A stretch of DNA of 64,000 nt from Silvibacterium acidisoli (GTDB taxonomy: Bacteria; Acidobacteriota; Terriglobia; Terriglobales; Acidobacteriaceae). Location: positions 4,960,001 through 5,024,000 of the forward strand of contig CP085323.1 of the NCBI GenBank assembly GCA_022870745.1, read 5' to 3'. Below are positions 27,262-38,700 of this stretch, in pieces; positions within the stretch are counted from its first letter, which is position 1; each line of letters begins with the position of its first letter. Made by a program: the position numbers and the translations under genes. The notes under the pieces were generated by a model that worked only from the letters and a program-made list of their open reading frames with translations, did not search any database and was not told where the DNA came from.

Positions 27262-29454
27262 ATGGAGAATCATCGCGAGAGGATCCGCAGACAGCTCGAC
27301 CGAATCGGCGCGAGCGCGGAGTTCGCACGGTCGGACCGAATGGTTCGGTTTCTCCGTTTTGTGGTCGAGCAGACCCTGCTTGAAAACGCTCAGAACCTCA
27401 AAGAGCGCCAGATCGGAATCGAAGTCTTCGACCGGCCTGCTGACTGGGATCCGAAAACCGACAATGTTGTACGCAGCGAGGCACGACGCCTTCGCGCCAA
27501 GCTCGAGGCATATGCTGCCAGCGGAAGTTCGGACGAGACCATCCGCATCACCGTGCCCAAGGGTGGTTATGTCGCCACCTTCACGGACCTCGCTTCAGAA
27601 CGGGAAGATCTAGATCATGGCCTAGCGGCTGCGGTGGTCTCTTCCCCGCCTATCACGCCACATAGCGCGCCCTGGTGGCGGAATACCGTCGTACCCCTGA
27701 GCGCCCTGCTTATTGCCTCCATTACCGTTCTTCTCTTCATCGCGTACAAACATGACCCGGTAAGCGCGAGCATTGGAGACAGCTTCGAAGTCGTTCCCTT
27801 TTCAGACGAAATCGGGCAGCAGTTCAGCCCTTCCATCTCGCCGGACGGAGATCGCATCGCGTATGTCTGGGACGGTAACGGCGATAACTACGACATCTAT
27901 ATCAAGCAATTGAAAACGGGAGCGGTCAGCCGCATCACGAACGGTCCCGGAGCCGACATTCATCCAGCCTGGTCCCCGGATGGAAATCAGCTTGCGTTCC
28001 TCAGGCAGGCTAGCGGCGGAGACGAAGTCGTCGTCACCACGCAGCCTGGCGGACAGGAGCGCGTTGTCGCTCATGTGCGGGACAACGGAGGAATGTGGGC
28101 CTCGAATAATCCCCTGTCCGGCTGCCAGAGCCTGGCCTGGAGTCCAGACGGCAAGCAACTGTTACTCACGGACAAGGTGTCTTCCGACCGTTCCTCCGGG
28201 CTGGTTCGCATGGCACTGGATTCCGGTCAGGAGCAGCCGCTAACCTCACCCCCTGGGCAAGACGAAGACTGCTATCCGCGCATCTCGCCGGACGGCAAAC
28301 AGATCGCATTCGTGCGTTACATCAGCCATGGCAGCGGCGAAGTCTTCACCATGTCAGATGACGGCTCGCGCCTGCATCAGATCACTCGCGCACAAGCGGA
28401 CATCCGTGGACTGGATTGGACGCGAGACGGGCAGCAGCTCGTCTATGCAAGCTCCCGCAGAGGTTCCTATGAGCTGCGAGAGATCAACCGCGATGGCGGA
28501 GACTCGCAACCTCTGCCAGCCGATACCGATTCTGCTTCCGACCCTGCAATTGCGAGAACCGGCAACTGGATGGCTTTCGTCGACAGTAACGAGAACTGGA
28601 ACATCTGGCGTGTCCCTGTTCATGACGGCCATCTCGGCCACCCGGAACGTTTTTTGTCCTCTTCCGGTCATAACCATTCGCCGAGCATGTCTCCTGACCA
28701 ATCCACCGTGGCGTTTGTGTCCGACCGTTCGGGAACGCCTGAAATCTGGTTTGCAAATGGCGACGGAACCCACATCCGCCAGATGACGCATTACGGTGGA
28801 CCATGGCTTGGGTCCATCCGCTGGTCACCAGACAGCAAGGCCATTGTCTTCGATGCCCGTCCCAGCGGCCACTCAGCAATCTTCCGTCTGCCGGTCACCG
28901 GAGGCACTCCCGTCCCGGTGGAACAGGGAGCCTTTGAGGCACGGCGCCCCTACTGGTCGCGCGATGGCAATTTCATCTATTTCGACACCACGCAAACCGG
29001 CGAACCGCAGATATGGAAGCGTTCCGTGTCCACCGGCGCCAGCGCCCCGGTCGAGCCGCGCGGATCGCTTGCGCCCCAGGAATCCTTCGATAGCAAAACA
29101 ATCTTCTTCACCGGGAATGCCGAGAACCAGGCTCTTTGGACCTCTGAGCCGGATGGAAGCCGTGTGGTTCGCCTCGACAATGTCCGTCCCGAACCGACGC
29201 TGGACTGGAGTGTCGGTCCGGCAGGCATCTATTTTGCCCAGGGCCTCTCGGAATCCTCCGTCTTCTACTTCTATTCTTTCCTCGATCGGCGCGTTCACGA
29301 GCTTGGTGAGTTGCCGCAGACACTATCCCTCGGCACACCGAGCCTGGTCGTCTCCCACGACGGGAAGTGGATACTCTATGCCGCAATCGACCATACGCGC
29401 AGCATCATCAAGCTCCGTAAGGAAACGGCTACCTCCCAGGTTTCCGAACCGTAG
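27262..29454 (+). CDS. Membrane regulator: 'EVF' head domain, one membrane helix, TolB/WD40-type propeller
   Basis: ATG 27262 gives 730 residues; a GTG 12 codons upstream is an alternative start. The head (about residues 5-110) has 'LKERQIGIEVFDRPADWDPKTD' and 'ITVPKGGYVATF', matching the other three regulators in the window. A membrane helix ('TVVPLSALLIASITVLLFIA', about residues 150-170) leads to about 540 residues of propeller repeats of the TolB/WD40 type: 'SPSISPDGDRIAYVWDG', 'HPAWSPDGNQLAF', 'YPRISPDGKQIAFV', 'SPSMSPDQSTVAFVSDRSG'. The family is common in Acidobacteria and is usually read as a transcription factor with an extracytoplasmic sensor. It is divergent from TonB receptor 3, the likely target. 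The ligand is unknown. Confidence 0.85.
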   Translation: MENHRERIRRQLDRIGASAEFARSDRMVRFLRFVVEQTLLENAQNLKERQIGIEVFDRPADWDPKTDNVVRSEARRLRAKLEAYAASGSSDETIRITVPKGGYVATFTDLASEREDLDHGLAAAVVSSPPITPHSAPWWRNTVVPLSALLIASITVLLFIAYKHDPVSASIGDSFEVVPFSDEIGQQFSPSISPDGDRIAYVWDGNGDNYDIYIKQLKTGAVSRITNGPGADIHPAWSPDGNQLAFLRQASGGDEVVVTTQPGGQERVVAHVRDNGGMWASNNPLSGCQSLAWSPDGKQLLLTDKVSSDRSSGLVRMALDSGQEQPLTSPPGQDEDCYPRISPDGKQIAFVRYISHGSGEVFTMSDDGSRLHQITRAQADIRGLDWTRDGQQLVYASSRRGSYELREINRDGGDSQPLPADTDSASDPAIARTGNWMAFVDSNENWNIWRVPVHDGHLGHPERFLSSSGHNHSPSMSPDQSTVAFVSDRSGTPEIWFANGDGTHIRQMTHYGGPWLGSIRWSPDSKAIVFDARPSGHSAIFRLPVTGGTPVPVEQGAFEARRPYWSRDGNFIYFDTTQTGEPQIWKRSVSTGASAPVEPRGSLAPQESFDSKTIFFTGNAENQALWTSEPDGSRVVRLDNVRPEPTLDWSVGPAGIYFAQGLSESSVFYFYSFLDRRVHELGELPQTLSLGTPSLVVSHDGKWILYAAIDHTRSIIKLRKETATSQVSEP

Positions 29455-29677
29455 AGCTCTGCATTGGTTCACGATGGTGGGTTTTACGAGAATTCGCTCA
29501 ACCACTGGATCAACTCAGCCGTAGCTTTCGCGCCGAGGGCGTGGTTGGTGGAAGGTCTTTCACTGCCTGCGAGAGCAGTCACAGACCGTCGGTCATTGGC
29601 CGATGCCGGAGCGCCTCACGCCGGGCGCGGATAACGTGCTCGTCCGCGAGGATCTCTACCGCGAATGCAGGACTAAA

Positions 29678-29708
29678 GTGCGCTCGGGGCACAAGGCCCC
29701 GAGCGCAC
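29678..29708 (-). terminator. Hairpin terminator of the giant protein gene
   Basis: GTGCGCTCGGGGC (29678-29690) and GCCCCGAGCGCAC (29696-29708) form a perfect 13-bp stem with a 5-base loop. On the minus strand it begins 10 bases after the giant gene's stop and is followed by a short TTTAGT stretch. The rest of the 264-base gap (29455-29718) shows nothing else convincing. Confidence 0.72.
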
Positions 29709-29718
29709 CATCTGGAAG

Positions 29719-32700
29719 CTACCAGCCGATTCCGAAGGCCATGTGTTCCGCCTGTCCCGTCGTGATGGTGGAGCTTTGGTTATTGTTGTCATCGTATGAG
29801 AAGCCGTATGCCAGCCCCCCGACTGAGTGCTGATGCCAGAACAGCGAATAGAAGTTTGCTGGCGACGATTGGTAGTAGGCAGCGACACTGGCCCAGTTTG
29901 CGGGAGTCAGGAGAACTCCCCGGTTGGTTGCGGCGCAGATCTGATTTTCAAGCTGCAACTGGATGTTGTTCTCGTCTGTAATCTGCGCTGTGGCCGGCTG
30001 GCCTGCCGCCGGCGCGACACCGGTTGCCATGGTCCCTGAGCATTGCACCAGATCCGAAGTGGACGGCTGCTGCACCGCGAAGGTTTCTCCGGCGTTTGCG
30101 GGAGCCGGGTTGTTCTCTGTGAAGTTGAGAGTCGAGCCGGTGGCGGTGCCGGTAAATTGGCGGCCGTTGACGGTGATGCTGAGCGGTTTAGTTGCATACT
30201 GCGCCCACGCGTTCGCGATCAGGCTCTGGAAGTAGGTCTGGCTGAACCCACCTGTAGCCATGGTGACACTTTGCTTGGGTGCGAGGATGCGCAGATTGGT
30301 GAGGGCCGGCACCTGGAAGTCTGCCGGGACCTGCGCGGCATATTCCTTGTCCAGATTGGCGATCGACTCGTTGATGCCTACCTGCATGTGGAAGGTTTCA
30401 CCGGATCCCCAGACATCCAGCAGGAGTGGTAACCCGAACTGGTCGACCTGGGTGGTGTTGATGAAGATGCTGCCATTCGCCCCGTACGTGAACTCATACC
30501 AGTCGTAGTGCACGTTGAGGTTCGGATCGGTGCCGTTGAGAGGGTTCGGTCCCGCGTATCCATTTGGGCCGTTTGCCGCGGGAACGATGGACATGTAAAG
30601 GGGACTTCCCTCGGAGATGTAGATACGGCCCGAGCTCAGAGGCGGCAGCTTGAGCTGGTGACTCTCGGCGAGGGTGAACGAGTAGTTGGGGTAGGTCTGT
30701 CCGTCCGGTCCGGTCAGTGCGTTTGACGCGGTGTTGTCCGCGACGTTGGCGGGTGTAGCGGTGCCGTTGAAGTTGACCCACTCCAGCGCGCCGCTGACAG
30801 GATCGTTGCCGAGAATCTCGACATAGATCTGGTTGTCAGCCCAGACGCCGTTGGTGTTGTTGTTGAGGTCGGTGGCGACGAAGCCGGGAACGACCGTGTA
30901 GCTGGGTGAGGCGTTCACGCTCAGCGTAGCAGCCGAAGAAGTAGCAGAGCTTACGGAGTTGGTGGCCGTTACCGTGAAGCTGCTGCCGTTGTCGCTGGCA
31001 GTGGTTCCCGGGGTTGCGTAGCTGGCGTTGGTTGCGCCGGGTATCGCAATCCCGTTCTTGAACCACTGGTAGCTCAGTGCGTTTCCGGTGGCTACCACTG
31101 AAAAGGTGGCGGTCCGTCCGATGGTGACTGCCTGAGGCGCCGGGGCCGTGGTGATGGCAGGTGCTGTCACCGGCCCGGTTGCCGAGTTAATGGTGTATGT
31201 TCCCGTCGCTACCCCGCTTACTTGCCCTGCGAGCACCGCGATGGCCTGGATCGTCTCGTTTGCGCTCACCGGAATCGCTGAGCTGTAAATGAGAGAGGAG
31301 GTTGTCGGAACTGTGCCGTTGGTTGTGTAGTAGACCGTTGCACCCTGAGTCGCATCGTCGATCGAAACACTCTGCGCCGCCGTATAACTTCCCGGCACAG
31401 GTGTAAAGGTTGGCGTCGCAACGGTGGATGGGGCCGCCGGAGTCGTTGTCGCACTCGCTTGCGGACTCGGCGCCGACGTGCCGGAAGCACTCGAAGCCTC
31501 GACCACGTAGAAGTAGCTGGTGTTTACTGCGAGTCCGGTATCCGAGTAGCTGGTGACGGTTGCCGTGCCGATTTGATTTGCGCTTGAGGGCGTGAAGCCG
31601 GACGCCGTGCTGCGGAAGACGTCATAGACCACTCCCGAAGTCGTCGAAGCCGTCCAGCTCAGATTGATCTGGCTGGTGGAAACGTCTGCTGCCGTGAGGC
31701 TCGCAGGCGCGGCAGGCGCAGCTCCGATCACTTCAATGCCGTTGATCTCGGCATTGTCGGTCACGGTCGTGAACTGCAACACAATCTGCCCCTGGGCATT
31801 GGCAATCGCCGTGAACGGCTCGACGATTGCAATATCCGGTCCTCCCGCTGTTGCCACGATGTCAAAGCTGCTCAGAACCTGGGCACCGTTGATGCTGACG
31901 TTAAAGACGCGCTGACCCTGCTGAGTCCAGTAGAACTCATCGAAGTGCAGACGCACGGTGTAGCTTGCTCCCGGAGTGAGGCCGGGAAGCGTGTAGCTAA
32001 AGCTGTTGCCCACACGCTGGTTCTGGTAAACCGACTCAGGCGCAGGGTTCATCACCTTTGACGTGTCGATTGTCGCGTTGGTGCCGGATGGGTTTCCGCC
32101 GTTGAAGTCTTCATCGGCAGCGTAGGCACCCGCGGCTGGACCACCCGCGCTGATCGCGAGCACGTCCGTGCCGCAACCCGACGTGCAGTTGACATCGAAT
32201 GTCCTTGCGGTTGCAGTGTTCGAGGCCATCGATGTCCCTGCGGAATCGACCGCCTGCACGGTGTAGGAGTACGTTGTTGAGGCCGTCAGTCCGGCATCGT
32301 TGAAGCTGGTTACGGTGAGGCCGTTCGCCACCGCGGTGCCGTTACGGAAGACGGTGTAGGTGACTCCCCAGGTCGCCGAAGCTGTCCAGCTGAGGTTGAT
32401 CTGGCGGGACGAAGCTACCGATGCCGCCAGATTCGACGGTGCGCCCGGAGGCGTATTCGCAGCTGTGGCATTCTGCACCTCGATGCCATTGATCTCCGCG
32501 TTGTCCTTGATCGAGACGAGTTGGAGAGCGATCTGGCCCTGTGCATTTGCGCTCGCCGCGAACTGCTCTACCACCGCGATATCCTGGCCGCCCGCAGCGG
32601 CCAGAATATCGAAGTTGGTTAGCACCTGCGTGCCGTTGATGCTGACGTTGAAGACGCGCTGACCTGGCTGAGTCCAGTAGAACTCATCGAAGTGCAGACG

Positions 32701-35700
32701 CACCACATAGTTCGTCGCGGGCGTCAGACCCGTGAGCGTGTAAGTGAAGTTGCCGAATCGCTGGTTCTGATAGACCGATTCGGGAGCGGGGTTGACGACT
32801 CCGGAGGTACTGATGGTTGCGCCGCTGCCCGAAGGCGTTCCGCCGGTGAAGTCTTCGTCCGCGGCAAAGTTGCCCGTGGCTGGACCGCCAGCGCTGATAG
32901 CGAGGATATCCGATCCGTTATTGGTCGGCGTACTCGCCTCGGCCCCTGTGGTAGCAGATGCGGTGTTCGAGGCGGGCGAGGTGCCCGCCGCGTTGACCGC
33001 GAGCACCGTATACGAATATCCGGTGGAGGCCGTGAGCCCGGTATCGCTGTAGGTCGTGGTGGCGAGATTGCTCGCCGCCACGGCGCCATTGCGCAACACC
33101 GTATACGCCACCCCTGGCGTTGCGGAGGCTGTCCAGCTCAGATCGATCTCGCTGGAGGAAGCCGCCGTCGCGGTCAGGTTTGCCGGTGCAGCTGGCAATG
33201 CGGCGGTTGTCGCATTGGCCTGCGGGCTGGGAGCCGAAGTTCCGGAAGCGTTCGAAGCCTCGACCGCATAGTAGTAGGTTGTGTTCATCATGACACCGGT
33301 ATCGGAATAGTTCGTACCGGTTGCCGTGGCAATCTGGTTTGCACTCGAAGGCGTGAAGCCTGCCGTAGTGCTGCGGAAGACATCATAGACGACACCCGGA
33401 GTCGTTGAAGCCGGCCAGGTGACATTGATCTGGTTCGCCGCGACAGCAGCCGCCGTCAGGCTGGCGGGTGCGACGGGCGCGGCCGAGATCACTTCGATGC
33501 CGTTGATCTCGGCATTGTCCGTGATGGTTGTGAACTGCAACACGATCTGCCCCTGAGAATTGGCAGTCACCGTGAACGGCTCTACGACTGCAATATCCGG
33601 TCCGCCCGCTGTTGCCACGATGTCAAAGCTGCTCAAAACCTGAGCGCCGTTGATGCTGACGTTGAAGACGCGCTGACCCGGCTGAGTCCAATAGAACTCG
33701 TCGAAGTGCAGGCGCACCGTATAGGTTGCTCCAGGCATCAAGCCAGGAAGGGTGTAAGTGAAGTTGTTGCCCACGCGCTGGTTCTGGTAAACCGATTCGG
33801 GAGCAGGGTTCATCACCTTTGACGTATTGATGGTGGCGTTGGTGCCAGATGCGCCTCCACCGTTGAAGTCTTCATCTGCGGCATAGACGCCCGCGGCGGG
33901 TCCGCCTGCGCTGATCGCGAGTACCTCCGAGCCGCAGCCCGCGGCACAGTTGACGTCGAAGGTGGTCGCGGTCGCAGTGTTCGAAGCCAGCGAAGTACCG
34001 GCAGGATCGACCGCCTCGACCGTGTAGGAGTAAGTAGTGGAAGCGGCGAGGCCCGCATCATTGTAGGTGGTCGCCGTCAGGCCATTCGCCACGGGGTTGC
34101 CGTTGCGGAAGACCGTGTAGCTGGCTCCGGCGGTTGCCGATGCCGTCCAGCTGAGGTTGATCTGGCTGGACGAAGCTACTGATGCCGCCAGATTCGACGG
34201 TGCGCCGGGAGGAGTATTGACCGCCGTCGCAGTGAGGACCTCGATGCCGTTGACTTCGGCGTTATCCGCCACCGAAGTGAATTGCAGCGTGATCTGTCCC
34301 TGAGCCGTCGAGGTTGCTGCGAACTGCTCGACAATGGCGATGTCCTGGCCGCCTGCGGCAGCGAAGATATCGAAGTTGGTCAGCACCTGCGTTCCGTTGA
34401 TGCTGACGTTGAAGACGCGCTGCCCTGGCTGAGTCCAATAGAACTCATCGAAGTGCAGACGCACCACATAGTTCGTCGCGGGTGTCAGACCCGTGAGTGT
34501 GTAGCTGAAGTTGCCGAATCGCTGGTTCTGATAGACCGATTCGGGGGCAGGGTTTGTGACGCCCGTGGTGCTGATCGTCGCGTTCGTGCCCGAAGCTCCA
34601 CCGCCGGTAAAGTCCTCATCGGGAGAGAAGATACCTGCCCCCGGACCGCCCGCGCTGATGGCAATTACATCCGAGCCGCAGTTCGAGGTGCAGCCGAGTT
34701 CCGGCGTCGTAGCCGAAGCCGCATTCGATGCCGCCGAATTTCCAGCCGAATCCGATGCTTCGACGATGTAGTAGTAGGTCGTGGTGGGAGCCGCGCTGGT
34801 GTCGGAGTACGTCGTACTCGTTGCCGTGGCGATCTGGTCAGCAGCCGAAGGAGTAAAGCCGGCCGTCGTGCTGCGGTAGACGTTGTAGCTGATGACGCAG
34901 CCAGTGGGTGCCGTGCTCGTTCCCCAGGTCAGATTCACCTGGCTCGCGGCATTGGCGCCCGCCGTCAGCGTTCCCGGCGTGCTCGGAACAGCCGCGCAGT
35001 TAACCGCCTGCACGGTGAGAGCCGCAGTGCTGCTGGTGGTTGTACCGAACGCGTCGCCGACGGCCACGCTGAAGAGCGTGTCGTTGTCGGCCGCCGTGGT
35101 GGCCGGTGTGGTGTAGGTCGATGAGGTTGCGCCGGAGATGGGACTTCCGTTCTTCGACCACTGATAGGTCAGGCTTCCGCTGCCGGTAGCCGCAACGCTG
35201 AAGCTGGCCGTCTGTCCTACCGTCACCGTCTGGCTGACCGGTTCCGTCGTGATCACAGGCGCAGCCCCGGCGGATGTTCCCGAGGCGCACAGCGTGGCTC
35301 CAGGAAAGTTGTTGGTGACCTGGAACGAGGAGCTGCCGTCGAAGTTGACGATCGACGACTTTGTGGCGTCGTCCGGATCTACGGTGGAGGTCCATGTGCT
35401 CCACGTTCCGCGGAAGGCGCAGCTGGCGTTGTTGACGCCGCTGATGCCCAATGCCTCGGACTGTGTCGGCAGGCGCATGCTGATGCTCGCGCAGTAGTTT
35501 TGCGCGCTCACGCCCGTGAACTGCGATCCCGCAGCGGTGTCTGTTTCGATGGTGCGGGTCCAGGTAAGGCTCGTCAGGTTGTCGGTGACGAGATTTGGAT
35601 TGGAGGTGTTGACGGTGTACCGCTCCGTCGGGCCACCGCACTGCGGCACGTTGTAGACCTGGAACTCGTAGATCGAGTAGCCGTACTGGCTGGCTCGTTG

Positions 35701-38700
35701 TGTACCGTTCATGCGGATATACTGCCCTTGAACAGTAGGAAAGTTTAGGGTCTGTGTCCCGCCAGCGTTGGTCGGCTCCGTGTTTGCCGGGGGCCAGGCC
35801 ACATTCCAGGTTGGATTGGTGGCAGGATCCTGGTTGGTGTACTCAATCTGGAATTGAGTCGCGTATGCGGCCTCCCAGTTGATGATCACGGTATTGAAGG
35901 ACTGGACGGAACCGAGATCAACCTGCAGCCATGAAGGATCGACTCCCGGAACCGCGGGTGTCGGCGGAGCATTTGCCACAGCCGATCCCCAGCGTGTCGT
36001 AAGATTGCCGTCCACGGCATCCTCTGCACCGAGGCAATTTGCGCCAGAGAAAGGCGGCATCGTGGTGCCATCGGTGCAAGGAGTCTGGCTGCTGCTCGAT
36101 GTGGCGACGGCGTTGAGAGCCAGGTTGACGCCGGGGGGCGCGAGCGTCAGCTGTGCCGCGTTGCTGGTGGCAGCTGCATTCGCGGCATTGTTGACCGTTA
36201 CCGTATACGCGCCGACATTCTCTATGCTTACCGCCGGAATCGTATAGGTAAGAGTGTTCGAAAGCTGCGAGCCGCTGGTAAGAATCGTGGTTGTGCCCCC
36301 CGCGGGAGTGAACTGCCACTGATAGGTGTAGGGAGCGGACCCTGTAACAACCGCGGTGAACTGAACCGGTTCATTGACCGGCGCGATCACGCCCGCAGGC
36401 TGCGTTGTGAAAATCACCGGTGTAGCCGCATTCACGGTCACCAGCGCAGTGGACGATTGAGCCGAACTGACCGGATTGGTCACCACGACGTAGAAGCCTG
36501 CGCTTCCATTCGCGGTAAATACCGGGGTCGTGTAGGAAGCCTGGGTCGCACCAGCAATGGCGCCCGACCCGGTCCGATACCACTGGTAGGTCAGCGAGGG
36601 CGAGCCGGAGGCCGTTACCGATAGCGTTGCGCTCTGCCCCACGACCACGGTCTGGGGAGCAGGTTGTGCAGTGATGGCGACTTTGGCCGACGTATCTACC
36701 GTCAGGGTAGCAGGAGACGATGTCACCGTCCCGAGGCTGCTGGTAACCGTGACAGTGTACATATCGCCGTTGTCTGCAATGGTCGTCGCCGGCGTGGTGT
36801 AAACAGCAGCGGTCGCTCCGGGGATCTCGCCATTGTTATTCGACCACTGGTAGGTGAGAGTACCCGAGCCGGAGGCCACTACGCTGAAGGTCGCGCTGAA
36901 GCCTGCCGTGGTTGCCGCGTTCACTGGCGGAACGATGATGACCGGCGCCTGCGATTGCACTGGCGGCGGAGGTGCTACCGAAGTCAAGGTAACACTGCCG
37001 CTCGCCAAACCTGGAGCGCTCGCGGTCACAGTCGTCGTACCGGGAGTAAAGGTGCTGCGGAGGGCGATCTTCTGCAATCCACCCTCGAAGTTCAGCTCCG
37101 GATCTCCGGGCGAGTGGAAGAAGGCAAAAGGAACTCCAGCAATGACGGAGCTGTTTGCCTGGGAGAATGCGTCCTGATAGTAGGTGGTCCACGAGGGGTC
37201 GGCGACCAACTGTTGCGTTCCGCCCATATAACTGGCTGGGCCGGATACGGAGAAGGTTACATTATCTGCTGCCGTCGGGACGAGGTTGCCATTGGCGTCC
37301 TCCACCTGCGCGACAACCATTGCTGCATCTGACCCGTTAGCAGTCCATTGGAAGCTGGTGCCATCCGGTTTGGTGACCTCGGGAACGACACTGAGAACGA
37401 TCCTGCTCTCCGCCCCGGCCGTTGTACGCGAATCGGTCACATTCGCAACCGGGTTGCTGTTCTCGTCGAGACACACGGCGCTAACCGTACCCGGCGCCCA
37501 GTTCACCATCCAGTGAACCTGTCCCGGCATCACGGTTGTGTTCTGGGTGAGGTCCGAATGGGAATCGACACTCCATGGGTTCGGTGTCTGGTCGGCGAGC
37601 ACCGCGCCCGTAACCGGATCCTTGGGAGAACCGTTGATGAGCAGACGCACCGAAGGACAGTTGCTGAACGCGTTCTCCTGGATCGGAGTGCCCGGCGTGT
37701 ATTCGTAGGACCGGTTCCAGTGATGCGCGAGGTGGACTACAGGCTTAACTGAGAACGGTATCCAGTTGGCCTGGTAGATGTAGTAGAGCAGCCTCGGGAA
37801 ACGGTTCGCATCTGTCGACGAGTAACCGAGCGACCGCACGAGGTTCAACATGTTGGGCTGGTTTTGATATTCGGCCCAGAGGCTCGTCTCGCCCGGAGAT
37901 TCAGCGAAGTACCACTGTGCCATGCCAAAGGCATTCGCTTGCCGTCCCTGGCGCCAGTCGTCGAGATAGGGAGCCGCGAAGGCAAGCTCGAAGTCATAGG
38001 CCAGGCCGCGCCCCGTACCCACGTTGTCCCAGTACTCGGCACCGAAGGCCGGATTGTTGGGATTCTGTTCCTTGTTTCCCGCTTCGCAGCCGGCTCCGTC
38101 GCATTCGTCCATGAATCCGTATGCGGGACTATAGGAGCGATCGGCGCTGACGCGCGTGTTGATGTTATCCCACGTCGTCTCGATTGTCTCAAGTTCGCTG
38201 GCGAGCGTTGGATTCATGCCGCCGTTGTCTCTCTCCCAATCGAGAATCGACGGATGGCTGCGATCGCGAATAATCATGTCGCGATGCACTTCCTGCTTGA
38301 GTTGCAGATCGTCGGCCGTCGGAGGGGTGGTGGCGTTCCAGTAATTTTCCCCATCGCCGCTCGGTTGATCGATCATGATGCCGTAGGCGTCTGCCGCCTC
38401 GACCATCTCTTCGCTGCTGGTCGAGTGTCCGGGGCGCCACACATTGCCGCCCTGGGCCGCGATCTGCGCCATATCGCGCCACCACTGCTCGTCGGGAACC
38501 GATGAGCCGAGCGCGGGATAGTCATAGCGGCTGGCTCCGCCCCACAGATACTGAGCGTGCCCGTTAAAAGAAGGAAAGTTTGCGTCCCAGGTAATGGTGC
38601 GGATACCAAGTGAACTCTGCGCCGAATCGACGATCACGCCGTTGACGCTGACGATGTGATAGACCTTGTACAAATATGGCGAGCCGCAGGAGACCGCAGG

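Noticed and set aside
31725-34682. Repeat array considered as CRISPR or a mobile-element array
   Set aside because: The repeats are in frame, several hundred bases long and encode malectin/FN3 modules, so they are protein repeats.
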